A DNA stretch of 64,000 bases. Source: Paragordius varius (lineage: Eukaryota; Nematomorpha). Shown piece after piece: positions 23,039 through 35,158 of this stretch (positions are counted from its first letter, which is position 1; the number at the start of each line of letters is the position of its first letter). Both the position numbers and the translations under genes were made by a program. Where the stretch lies: contig OZ176051.1 in NCBI GenBank assembly GCA_964247055.1, positions 5,394,001 to 5,458,000 on the forward strand. The letters are read 5' to 3'. The notes below the pieces were generated by a model. The model had not been told where the DNA came from and did not search any database. It saw only the letters and a program-made list of their open reading frames with translations.

Positions 23039-26000
23039 TTATATCGATTTTACAAATTCCCAAATCAAAATTAAAACTTGATCATCATCCGTAATATAAT
23101 CAAATAATTTTAGTTCTCCATGATGCCAACATAAGTTACGTCTTTCATTAAAAGATGTGTCGTTTTGAGGTCCATATAAATGTACAAATCGACTGGCCCA
23201 CAACTGATTTTCTGCAAAAAATATATATTTTGGTTTTATTTTTTGTAAAAATATCTTTCTGTAATCAAAAATTTTCAAATAATATTAATAATAAGCCATT
23301 TTATTTGAGTAAAATAGATGAATCGATATATTTAATAGAAAAATAGATGATTAAACGCTGACCTAACTTATTCTCCAAAAAATATATTTTACAATAACTT
23401 TTTAGATATCATAAGACATTGATATTAAAGCAATATAAATATTTAAAATATAAAAAATCAAGGTTTATTAAATATTTATTAACTGGGCCAAAATTTATTA
23501 AGTTTTTTTGTAATTATTGTTTCAACTTATATTTACAAGAGTTAAAGGAGAACTTCAAAAGTTTGATAATTAATCCGGAAAAAGGTCATCAAAAATGTAT
23601 CGAATAAACAACAAATTACATCCTGGATATATATTTCGGATTTATCGAAAATCCATTTTAATGTATTGTACATTATACGATGAATATAGTGAAAAAACAT
23701 ACTATGTTCATCCAAAAGTTTATCATTCCAAGAGGCTTCATTATTTTGATCGGCTATTTTACGTTTATAACTTTCTTGACGTGGATCAAAATCAGCTCTA
23801 TCTTTCATCCATAAATGATTTGTATTGAGTTGATAAACATAAAAATTCCAAAGCCTTCCATCAGTCACAATTGATTGTGTAGTGAGGGGATAAGTTAATT
23901 CATTAAATGGTGTAAATCCTTATTAGATGTAAAAATTAAATATATACATTTATATATACCATTTACAATTAAATTTACCCTTGATTCACCCTAAAAATAA
24001 ATTATATGTTTTCGGGATAATTTAACTCATCATTAATATGAAATATATTTTTACGACATAATTTATTATTTTTTCAGCATTATATTAATTTTAAACAACA
24101 TTTTATATTTTAAAAATATTATATAATAAAGGTAATTTTTAATCTTAAAAAACACATAATTTATATTAGGGTAAATTTAAATTGTTCGAGGGTTTGCAGT
24201 GTTCAAGGATGAATTTGAACTGTAAATGGTATATAAGATAACAAAAAGTGTTGCGCTGCCTGTTATCATTTAATAATCTTACCAAGCAAAATCGATAGAT
24301 ATGGTTAATAATATACTGTTGAATTAAAAAAATTCATTTCATATCTAATTATAATTTGTTAATTTTTTTTTATAAAATATCATACAAATAATTAGTTTAT
24401 CGGTTAAACAAAAAATTCAAACCCAAATAATACGTTGCTGCATTTAACCATGCAAAATTGTGAAGCATATTGTTTGCATGTATACGAGCCAAGACACGTG
24501 GTGTATGATATAAAGTGGTTTTATTATTACCATCACCATCTTCATTATCATTATTAGTGTCCAAGTAAATGCCTTTAAACTGATTCAATGGTTTAACCTC
24601 TTGAGTATTTGATTGTTCACCACCCATTATTCTGTCATATTCATTCATGGGTTTGACCGGGATATAACTCTCATTGTTGGCATATGATGATTCAATTGAA
24701 CTGTATATGGGTAGACCAGGGGCTGTGTTAAATGGCTCAGAGGTACGAAATGAAATGTAAGGGAAAAGAACGTTATTAGTTAAATGTTGATTTGCTTTAC
24801 GATTGGCTTCAATATCTGCTCTGATAGGATCACCTTTTCGACGTCCAAGTCTATGCATAGTACGGTAATATGCGGTATCATGGTCCTTTAAAAAACCTAA
24901 CTCCCCCCCAAAAAGGATATAAGAAAATTAAGATTAGTAGGCAATAAATAAATTCATCGTAAAAATAATTTTAATAAAATTTTAAAAAATATTTGTTTTT
25001 GTCAAAATAACCGGTTAACATATGGATAAGTAATATTGTAAAATGCATCACAAAATATCAAAGTCAAATCCGTTTAAATGTTAACGTTAAATGTAATCCA
25101 TACCTGGAATTTTTGTTTCATATTACAAAAAAAATATAAAATCGCAATTATTTTGGAAAACGATATTGAAAAACGCATAAATTACCAGGTTTCGGACACC
25201 AAGAAACCTTTTCAGTATTTAATCCAAAGTACACGGGATTGTAATTAAACATTTCAACGTCACCCCTAACTGATTCCGAATCAAGTGGAACAATCTATAT
25301 TATAAACCATTTTTTAGTCATTAAAAAATATAATATATAATTATAAAAGAGATACTGGTTAAATTAACCCTATCTATAAAATTCCGCGTTATGTTTTCGA
25401 CAGAAAATTACTTTTCAATTTTTTCGATAATTATTAAAACACAAACATTTTAAAAATAAATATCCCCGAAATAAGCGGCAAACAATAATATTTAATAAAT
25501 TAAAAGTTAACTTTTGATCAAACAGGAACATAAGTGAGAATTCCATTAAAATTATTAATATTTTTTTCTAAAAAAAACCGGTGTTAAAGGATAAGGTAAT
25601 CTTATATTGCAATCAAGGGTGGTTGAATAATTATATGCGAGGGCGCATTCATCTGACCAATACGCTCGGATATGGGAAACGGGCCTTATATACCCTCCTC
25701 TACACCATGAATAATCTAATTTGACATTTTGATCAATCTATCATAAAATAATAAAATAAAAATATAAATGTTTTATGCAAAATTATTGAAAATGATAAGA
25801 TTACTGAGTAGAGAGGGAAAATAAGATGGTGCAAAAAAAGTGTCTGGTCAAAAATATATCCAGTCGATTTTACACAAACTGAAGGTATATCAGTTAAAGA
25901 AAACTAAATTTATCTAATTTAAATATAAAGATCCACGAGAAAATTCTTAGATAGAAACCACGATTCCATATTAAAAGTACAAATATTTTTCAAAACTAAA

Positions 26001-27195
26001 ATCAAATGTATGCATTGTATGAGCGTGTAAACTTTTAATCAATAAAAAATAGCTCGTAAAAATTTAAAAATGGTCGTTTTTTTAATAAACCATATTACAC
26101 TATTTACAGTTCAAATTCATCCTTGAACAATTCAAATTCCCCCTCGAACAATTAAAATTTACCCTAAAACAAATTAAGTGTTTTTTTAAGATTAAAAAAA
26201 CACTTTATCTCTTAATATTTTTAAAAAATGAAATTCTATTTAATATTAATATAACGCTGAGAAAATAATAAGCTATAAATATATATTTCATATTGATGAT
26301 GAGTTATATTAGCCAGAAAACACATAATTTATTTTTAGGGTGAATTTGAATTGTTCCAAGGATGAAATTGATTGTTCGAGGGTAAATTTGAATTGTTTAA
26401 GGGTGAATTTATAAATGGTATATTTAAAAGCAAATTTAAAAACATCAATTTAAATAAATTGAAATATATATCGGTAAAGCCGAAATATGACTATCAAGAC
26501 TATAATGGTAAAAATAAATATTTTTGTTATTGAAGAGGTATATCCCATAAAAAAAGTTTATAAAGATATTAAATATAAAATCCTTTATCAACCCGATATA
26601 TCGGCCAAAACATATTCTATATAATAAAAAATATATTCATATTATATATTAATTAAACCATTTTATTTACCATAGCTTCCTTTAGCAATAAATTTTGATT
26701 GATTGTGTTAGACATGCAGATATTAAGCATAATCCGTTGTAAATCCTTAATTCTATGTGCATTACTTTGATATATTTTATGCTTAAATGCATGAACAATA
26801 TTAGCAACAAAAATGTTATGCATATTCTCTCCAAGTTTGTGATCGGAATAAGGTTTGGGTAAACTAGATATCAAATGTGTTTTCGTAATATATTGTGAAA
26901 ATAATAGATTATTTTCAGGAATATTCCAATACTCTGGTATAATAAATTTATAGGTTGGGTATGATTGCATTAGTGATTCGAATCGGTTATTTATGTAACG
27001 CAATTTAGCCTCATAAAATTTGCATTGCAAAATATCCAACGACCTTTGAACACGATTCCCTTTAATTTCTGGTATATTACGAGGTGGAACATTAACTGGA
27101 AAATGAGAGTCAATTAAATTTGATTTAGCGATGGGCAAGGATAAAAATCGAACCTGAATTTTAAATGCCATGCGTTTTTTGACAAAGATGTTCAC
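23039..27195 (-). CDS. MRPS30: Mitochondrial large-subunit ribosomal protein mL65 (MRPS30), 563 aa
   Basis: mL65 (formerly S30/PDCD9) is an animal-specific mitoribosome large-subunit protein. Six exons, read from high to low: 26659-27195, 25579-25737, 25186-25294, 24423-24896, 23679-23918 and 23039-23211. Phases agree and give 563 codons plus TAA. Conserved blocks are LFSQYITKTHLISSLPKPY, RIHANNMLHNFAWLNAATYY, PLTTQSIVTDG followed by YQLNT, and RRNLCWHHGELKLFDYITDD near the C-terminus. The N-terminus is basic (MNIFVKKRMAFKIQVRF), fitting mitochondrial import; a second ATG lies 8 codons in. It is longer than the vertebrate protein (about 440), mainly from an Asn/Asp-rich insertion (about 24520-24590) and N-terminal sequence. 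Introns of 282-921 nt hold two foldback-like elements. Confidence 0.93.
23953..24236. mobile_element. Foldback-like element, copy 3 (mL65 intron)
   Basis: It begins TATACCATTTACAATTAAAT and ends GAACTGTAAATGGTATATAA, near-perfect inverted ends. One to two subrepeats remain on the left and three on the right. The centre is inverted relative to copies 2, 4 and 5. Confidence 0.88.
26092..26424. mobile_element. Foldback-like element, copy 4 (mL65 intron)
   Basis: Three 21-bp subrepeats (core TTCAAATTCACCCT) follow CTATTTACAGTTC on the left, and about four inverted units precede ATAAATGGTATAT on the right. The centre carries the shared 'ttcatattgatgatgagttatattagcc' block and 'aaaacacataatttattttt'. 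It lies in the mL65 intron 25738-26658. Confidence 0.88.
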
Positions 27196-27984
27196 AATAT
27201 GATATTTAAAACCATGTTAGTTTCTTTAATTGTATTAGTAATGAAAAATTCGTTAATATTTATAGCATATAATTTTGGGGAGCTCACCTGTGTTTAAACT
27301 TCTATAATTATATACAATTTTCAAAATATGATTGTCAATAATTTTTATATATTATAAAATAACTTTTTTTGATTCAGCTATTTGCAGGTAAAAAGTTTGG
27401 ACAACGCTGAAAATTAAAAGTTGAAAAAGAAAATTTGTTGTCATACTTAATTTAATTATCAATCATAACCAGCTTCTTTAGCAAGATATTATTTACAAAA
27501 ATGTATCTGCTAAGGAAGTATAATATATTTTAAAATATTTTTGTTATTCAAGACGCTAAATATATATATACATCATAGTTTGTGTGGCACATTTAAAAAA
27601 GGCGTAAGATGGGAATTTGATAACAAAATTTCTTGATTTATTATTTTAAAAAGAGAATGCCTTTTTTAGAAGGTCGCTCAAAAATTATAAAGGGAAGTTT
27701 TACAAGAAATAAATTTATAAATCTTTAAATTTTTTCTTCAAATTTCTTCATATGTATGTTTTTTTATTATAAAGGCATAATATTAGCATACTTTGCCGTA
27801 AACAAGGGGTATTTTATAATTGCTTGAAATAAATTTTCTCTCTCTATAAAAACTAATATATTTTACAGTGTATCGAAGTATATAAATAATATTATCCTAG
27901 AATAAATATTTTTATAGATAAATGCATGGATTTTCGTTGTTTTTGGAGCTTATTTATATTATAAATTACCTTTTGGACAACACA
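27196..27984. other. Upstream flank of mL65, no gene seen
   Basis: AT-rich with long A and T runs and no open frame of note. It should contain the mL65 promoter, but no motif is identifiable by eye. Confidence 0.5.
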
Positions 27985-28490
27985 TTCATTTCAGTCCTTT
28001 AATTCAAATTGAGATAGTTGGATACCCCAGACCTGTTAAAATAAAATATTTTAAAAAATATGGTAGGAATCGATACCATCTAGCATTAATAACCCGAAAT
28101 ACATAAAAAATTTATATAAAATTACTTGATAAAGGTAAAAATTTAGTCAATGTAACGTGTGTGCATTGGCTAAATTGTAAAACAATACAAAATACACCAC
28201 TTCTTCTATTTTTATCATTGTTAGATGTAATTTAAATAAAAAACTAGCTTCAGTTTTACCTTAAAAATTAAATGGACATGGTATTTCCAAATTAATAAAA
28301 AATGGCGTCAAAGTAGTTTTTTGACATAGAACTTTTTTAAAAACGAAATTTATCTAGATATTTTGGCTTTTTTGTATAATTTTTTATTAGGATAGAAGAA
28401 TAAATTTAAATTAGGACAGTTTCCTTCAGTAGTTTTTTAAAAATATTTTAAATTTTGTCTGGGGTATTTAGATACCCCAATTAGAATCGA
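27985..28490. mobile_element. MITE-like element with about 30-45 bp inverted ends
   Basis: The left end reads TTCAAATTGAGATAGTTGGA then TACCCCAGAC. The right end, reverse-complemented, reads TTCTAATTGGGGTATCTAAA then TACCCCAGAC, about 23 of 30 identical. Left-end pieces recur near 5568-5615 and 59133-59160. The AT-rich interior has no coding capacity. Confidence 0.6.
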
Positions 28491-30437
28491 AATGTTAAAT
28501 ATGCATTCTTTAGTAACAGTTTTTTTATCAAAAAAAAGTAAATAAATATTAACCATTCTTTGGCCACCATATTTTATCAATGGTTATTTTAAATTACGAC
28601 AATTAATATATATTAGGGTTGATGTGCAATAAGAAAGCTTTAAATAGAATCTTTTTTTATAATTTATTTCAAAATCCGCTCTTTGGCTCTATCGTATTTT
28701 AGAGCTACAATTATGATTGAAAAATTGTAGAAATATTAGCTTTAAAATTTAATACATGAATGTTTAACTAACTTCTTACAACTTTCAAAACAGTAGTTTG
28801 TTGTCCAGTTTAAGCTCTAAGTTGACTTCCCCGTATAATCTTCCAAAAATGAAAAGGAAAGTTTTTAAAAAGATCTACTTCTTGTGTTCTAATATATATA
28901 TATATATATATATAATATATAGATAGATATAAGTTTACGAGATAGCGTGTAAAAAATAGTTTCCTAAAATATAATATATATTATAATGAACCCAAAGATG
29001 GTGCTCTGGCTTTGAGGGGTCCGAATCAAAGAAAGTCATTTACACTTTTATCATATAGTTGTGTATCAGAGAGCAATTCCTATCGAGTAAAAATTTTTGG
29101 TACAATATTAATTTACATTTATTAAAAAGTCAGAAACATATAGACCGCTCTAAAATGAGCTAATTTATAAAATAAACGCAAAATGCCGCGATTTGCATCA
29201 TAATATTTTTATTATTTATGTTAGATTATGATATCAAATTACAAAAAATGCATAGCTTTTTAATTCATATTTTGCAAATTTTGCTCAAGGGTATTTTAAT
29301 ACATAGCCGAAAAGGTAAAAAAACAATCGGATATTTTTTAACATGGATTCAAAGGCTACGCAAATTTAGCTGGCAGAAGTCACAAATATTTTCTTAGCTG
29401 CGCTTTATCTCACAAATACCTAGGTGTTCCAAAAAATATTCAATTAATTGTAACTTTTTTATATATAATTGGATATCTAAATAAATCATTGATTGCATAA
29501 AATTTTTATTTAAATATCATTCTCACCAGTGGTCAATATCTAATATATAGGTAAAATGTATTTTACACCATACAGTCAGTGTTGCAAAATACATTTATAT
29601 GGACGTTGTTCTTTTTTTTCACAAATTAAGGACTGATGTTACTCGAAAAGTTAAGCCTTCTGAAGATAGTCATTTTTAATTAAAATGTGAATAAAACTAG
29701 CTTAGAATTTATATTATTAAAAAAATTCTTAAAAATTAGATGTAAAAAATTAATTGGGAACTATTGAATTAACTAATAAATAGCATCCATATTAGAAATG
29801 AAAGGCCTGCGGCCTTAAAGGTTTCTGACACTGAATTATTTAGTCCAGTTGTAGATGTACCTATTTTGAGTGTAAATATCTACTAATGTGTCAGACAGCT
29901 ATAAAAGTTTTATCTGTAATATGTGCTTCAGGGACCTTGAGACAAGATTTTTTGTGGGCCTTAAACTTTTTATCATTTACAACTGAACTAGGCTATTATT
30001 AAATTATAAATATTAATTTTTAAGATTTGAATTTCTAAATAAAAAATATGCCCAAAACCTTTATTGTATTGTAACATTTAATAGTATTATTTTATTTAAA
30101 ATCAATACTAATTTTAAAGGTTAGCCTATAAACAGGCTTGTTTACCAATAATATTGCAACTCTTGCAAAACAACATCATCTAAAAACCCCATAGCTTTTC
30201 ATTTATATAGGAGATGGAATATAAAAATATTTACATTTTAGAAAAATATTCCTTTCAACCATGATTATTCGGAGCATAGGTAATTTCTTATTTTAAATAT
30301 TAAAATTTTTGATTAATTTATGTTAAAAAGTCAGAATTCGAGAATTTACTCCATGATAATTTTAAATGGTATCTAACAGGATATCTTGTTTGAAATCACA
30401 AAAAAACTTTTCCTAAAATCATTTTATTGATATATAA
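28491..30437. other. AT-rich intergenic stretch
   Basis: It contains a (TA)n run at about 28891-28913. No conserved coding frame, RNA gene or clear transposon is seen. Confidence 0.5.
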
Positions 30438-30560
30438 CAGGGGTGGCCAACTTTTTTTCCCGCGGACTACTTTTTTGGGAGAAAATTTCACGTGGGCACG
30501 TAAAAAAATTTTTTTTATGAGGTAGCTTAAGACCTGCGAACTATTTTGCCGCAAAAATTT
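30438..30560. mobile_element. hAT-like element end
   Basis: CAGGGGTGGCCAACTTTTTT followed by CCCGCGGACTAC has the form of terminal inverted repeats of nonautonomous hAT elements. The opposite end was not located. Confidence 0.45.
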
Positions 30561-31308
30561 TAATGACGACCTTTTCGAAAATTAAGAGTAATAAAAAGTG
30601 AAAATTAGGGATAATCAAAGATAATTCAAAAAACAATGATAAAATTTGAGATATTATGGTTTATTATCATTTTTAGAGATAATTTTCAATGTATAAATAG
30701 CCTAAAATCATAAGTTAGGGCTTATCTCAGCTCAAAAGATGGCGTTTTTCTTCTAACACACTTAAGAGACAAAAATTTTTTATAAAATTCTAATAAAATA
30801 ATTTTTTTAATTATTTACCAGCTGACCTCACTATTAAAATCTTATTCATATGTTGTAAACTTATTTAATAAAACTAAAAAATATTGTTTATTATTTTTTA
30901 ATTTTTTTGTCATCTGGTTTATGAGTGTATAAAAAATTTACTGCTGTTTTATTTCGGAATCACAATTAAATCCTATCATGCATAAATTATATACTTTTGC
31001 CACACATGTAAGATTCCATAATAAAATAGTATAAATTTTTTATAAACTCATATGTGTAAAAATAAAAAACAATATTTTTAGTATTTTGATATATAGGTAA
31101 TTTTACTGAATAAAATATGAATGATTTTAATGGTTAGTTTAACTAGTAAATGATTAACAAAAATTGTTTCACAGTGATATTTTTACATGATTAGGGTTTG
31201 GGATATAAAACAAAAAATTAAAAGGTCATTAATGTTAAAGTAGCCCTTTGTATTTTTAAACCTTAAATTGATTAATAGATATAACTGTAAATCTTTTAAC
31301 TTCTCCGT

Positions 31309-31311
<3 letters not shown>

Positions 31312-31352
<41 letters not shown>
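31312..31352. repeat. (TA)n microsatellite
   Basis: About 20 TA dinucleotides directly abut the left end of the MITE at 31354. Confidence 0.95.
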
Positions 31353-31353
<1 letters not shown>

Positions 31354-31355
<2 letters not shown>

Positions 31356-31736
31356 AGGGCTTCTCAAACTTTTTTATTTCCCGACCCCATTTATGATTGT
31401 AGTTTCTTAACGACCCCAACAAATCTTAAAGAAAAATAAATTAATATTTTTTGATGATATATTTATTGGGTAACAATAAACATATCACATGATAATATAT
31501 AAATTTAGAATTTGTTTTGAAACATATAAACAATTTAAAATTGGATTGCACAAAATGTTATAGAAATGTTTTTATTATAATTTAAAAACAAAAGTTAATT
31601 CTGACCCTTAATTTTGATACATTTATCTACGATCATTGTTATTTATATAACAATAATTTTGCAAGTTAAAAAACACTTGTTGTCAAATTGTATCTTTATC
31701 ACTCGCGACCCCACCCATAGTTTAAGAAGCCCCGAT
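31354..31736. mobile_element. hAT-like MITE with GACCCC-rich inverted ends
   Basis: The left end reads CAAGGGCTTCTCAAACTTTT then CCCGACCCCATTTATGATTG. The reverse complement of the right end reads GGGGCTTCTTAAACTATGGG then TGGGGTCGCGAGTG. A second copy of the left end occurs inverted at 12823-12899. No clear 8-bp target duplication is seen beside the (TA)n tract. The interior is AT-rich and non-coding. Confidence 0.65.
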
Positions 31737-34700
31737 CTTTTTTTGGTTGTGCTTCATATGTTTTGCATTTTAATCCTTTATACAAGAAAGTTAAAACATA
31801 TGTTAAATAAAGGGAACTATTTATGCCAATTGGGTTATTTAATTAGATAAAGAGTAATTTAACACACATGTCCAATGGTATGCATGATTTTTCATTTTTA
31901 TTAATTACATAATTGATTGAAATTGTAGAGAAAAAATATAAAATATCATCATGTTAGCTATAATTTAAATGTAACTAATTTTTATACCGACAATGTAACC
32001 CGTTCAATTTACACACAGAAATTACCAATAATAGCTCTTGTTACTGACACTGTGAGACAAAATTGGGGGATGCGGCAGAAGTTAGGATTAGCTATTTCAG
32101 AATAAGTATAATAAAATAAGATGTTAGTATAGTAAAAAAAAATAAGTTTACTTTTAGTCAAACCAAAATAACTTGGTTCATATTGAGTCCAAAAACAAGA
32201 ATGAAAACGCATCAGCTAAGTGTATAAATTCCGAAATTTGATCGCAAAATATTTTAATTGATATTACTATCTTAAAATAACTAAAACACCACATACAAAA
32301 AGAAACATCTTGAAATATAATTGCGCTGATAAAATATTTGTCACGATTAATCAAGATGCTTTTTTCGGGACTTAATAGACATTTATGACAGTTATATTAA
32401 CTTTAGGGTAATCGAAAATTAGTTTGGACTTATCACGCCGAAAAAAATTTTTAGCAGAACGAAATTTCTCCATCCAATGTCATTATAGAGTGTGCGCAAT
32501 AAAAATATATCTTAATGGAATTTGTATGTCCTGATGCGTTTGGTTTTGGGCTTACCGGTGATATAAGAAGGATATTTGCATTTTTTTGATATTTCGATAT
32601 CGTAAACCCGCAAGATTAGCGCAATTAGGCTAATTAAATTTTTTTGTTAAAAGTTAGAGTATTTATAAAGCAAAACTATACATTAAAAAAATTAATTTTT
32701 AAGATCTGGGCTCCGAAAGATTTTTGGTCCTCTTTAAAATGATCTAGTCTTTTAAAATAACGGCAAAATGCCATTGGCGATAAATTATGCTATATATGGC
32801 ATCAAAAGGGTATTTTTGAAAAAATGTATACTTTCAAAAATTAAATTATTAGTAAAATTTTGTTAAAGCATAATTTATGATATTTTGAAACATGTTGGAA
32901 ACGGGATAAAAACGCAAGATGTTATTACAACACTTTGTCAATATGAACGATAATGCTGAATATTTTTATGACCATTTCGATATAAAGGTTCGTTGATTTA
33001 AAAAAAGCAATTTTTTTAAGATAAACACGAAGAACGAATTGTTTAATCGTTTAAACTGATAGAAATGTTCATTATCAATTTTTAGAGAAAAAGTTTTTAT
33101 AATATCGTAAAGCGTTTTTATACCGTTATCATTCTTCAAAATAACAAGAAATACGTTTAATAAAATTTTTATAAAACTTAAATTTTTGAACAAAGCAGGC
33201 ATTTTCATAAAAAAGTCATTTTTGATATAATCTAGCACAGTCATATTCAACCGTAACCCTAAAAATGCTTTTTATGGCCCTGAATTAAATTTTTTTGTGC
33301 TTAGAAATATTAACTCAAAAATTTTAAGTGCGATCCATATTTATTTATTTTTTTGCATTGAAAATCGATATTTTTTCAATTGCAAAACTTTATTTTCTGG
33401 AAGAATTTCCTCATTTTTGAAACTCATGTTTCGGTTTTGATCATACGCATCTTATAAAAGCATTTATCGATCACAGTGATTCTAGTTTAAATTTTTAAAA
33501 TCCTTAAGGGTAAAGGTATGTTGAGTTTTTGGCAAGATACAACTAAATATCAATATATATAATGAGCTGAAATTTTCCTTATTGTTTTGTCTTAACTATT
33601 GAGGCGACATATTTTAATTAAATATGTAAAGAGATCTAGGGATATGACGTTAAATTGGCCTGTTATGATATTTCGATTTGTTAAAAAACACTGGTTAATA
33701 TTAAAATATGTCCATATTGTCGAACATATTATCAAAATATTTGTGTATAACCCCCAAAAAATCTTGGTTTTCTGATTTAATCTATAAAAATCCGCATATA
33801 TGCAATATTTGTAGGTATTATATTAAGGCTTTTGCAATTTTATTCAGCTCGTAAATTTTAGTGAGTACAACTGATCTAGCATATATTAAAAATAGCGGAA
33901 AATGGCATTTAGGCGTATTTTAAGAGAACTGAACCATTATATAGTGGAGCAAATACTTGAGACTTTCGGAACCCACAGCTTAAAATTAAGGTAGTTACAA
34001 ATATTGTTATGCTTTATAAATATATTTATATATTCTAATAATTTTTTTTGATATAAAAAAGGATGCGTTTACGAAAAATTTTTTTATTAAACATAATAGA
34101 ACTAATCTTGCAAGCTTACAATAACTAACAAATGCCAAAAAAAGTGCAAGAATTTTCTTATATCACTTGTAAGACCCAAAACCAAAAGGATCAGAATGAT
34201 GGATTTTTCTTCCAGAAAATACATATTTTATAAAGAAAAGTGTATTGTTGACAGTTTTTTTAACCGAATGTTAGTGGAATAAAATGAGTCATTTGTCCGA
34301 AAAAAAATCAAATTACATATTTTATATTGACTCTTAATTAACATATTTTAAGGAAAAAGCAAAATATGAAATACAAATTTTGGGCATTTATTGCTTAATT
34401 TGTTAAAGCTTTAAAAAAATATATATAGAAGCTTAAAATCTCGTATTGTGTCTCAATTAGGCTAATCTAATTAAAATTTAAGTCAATCCTTAAAACATCT
34501 GCTAGCTAATAACCTTTGCTATCTGATAGTTTAAAGTTGGTGGTTTTCTCTCAAACGTAATTCGCATTTAATCATAAATTTAGACTGTCTGCGTTTCGAT
34601 TAAAGACAATTATCCGGTATGAAATGGTTTTAGTAATAATTGCTTTACAAATAATTATCCTTTGAGATGATATTCAAAGTTTTTTGACCTCTTGCTATGT

Positions 34701-34846
34701 GCTAATATGTTTGTCAACAAAGGGGCGTTGTAAAGCATCTAAGATGTCTATCATCCAACAAAACAGAGTTACTTCTGATTAGTTGAACAAAGGCACTTAT
34801 TTGTACACATACGTGAAAACGGCCATTAAGATCATAATAGATTATA
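31737..34846. other. AT-rich intergenic stretch, nothing recognised
   Basis: Open frames of 60-95 codons exist on both strands, for example 32966-33250, but they are made of Phe/Lys/Ile/Asn-rich sequence expected by chance here and have no domain features. Confidence 0.5.
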
Positions 34847-35158
34847 TTATACCATTTACAATTCAATTTCACCCTTAAACAATTCAAATTCACCCTTAAA
34901 CAATTCGAATTCACCCTTGAACAATTCAAATACACCCTCGAACAATTCAATTTCACCCTCAAATAAAATATATGTTTTTTAAGATTAAAAATTACCAATA
35001 TTTTTATATATTTTTAAAGAATAAAAGTTTTGTTTTAAATTAAAATAATACTGAAAAAATAAACTATAACATAAACATATATTTCATATTAATAATAAGT
35101 TAAATTTTTTTAGGGTGAATTTGAATTGTTTAAGGGTGAATTTGATAAATGCTATATA
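34847..35158. mobile_element. Foldback-like element, copy 5, best-preserved left arm
   Basis: It begins ATACCATTTACAATTCAATT and has five 21-bp tandem subrepeats on the left (34860-34965), and two inverted units plus GATAAATGCTATATA on the right. Because 21 is a multiple of three, the left arm gives a minus-strand frame with a repeating heptapeptide (LNCSRVY / LNCLRVN), which is a by-product of the repeat and not a protein gene. Confidence 0.9.

Noticed and set aside
23595-23828. Plus-strand frames at 23155-23346, 23419-23607 and 23595-23828
   Set aside because: They are antisense to mL65 exons or lie in its introns; the minus strand carries the conserved protein.
31183-31422. 79-codon minus-strand frame containing IYIYIYIY
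   Set aside because: It runs through a (TA)n tract and the end of a MITE; the peptide is a translation of simple repeat.
32966-33250. 94-codon minus-strand frame
   Set aside because: Phe/Lys/Leu/Asn-rich composition expected by chance in AT-rich DNA, and no neighbouring exon with coding signal.
34714-34998. 94-codon minus-strand frame with repeating LNCxRVN peptides
   Set aside because: It is the 21-bp subrepeat arm of a foldback-like element read in one frame; other copies of the element do not keep the frame.
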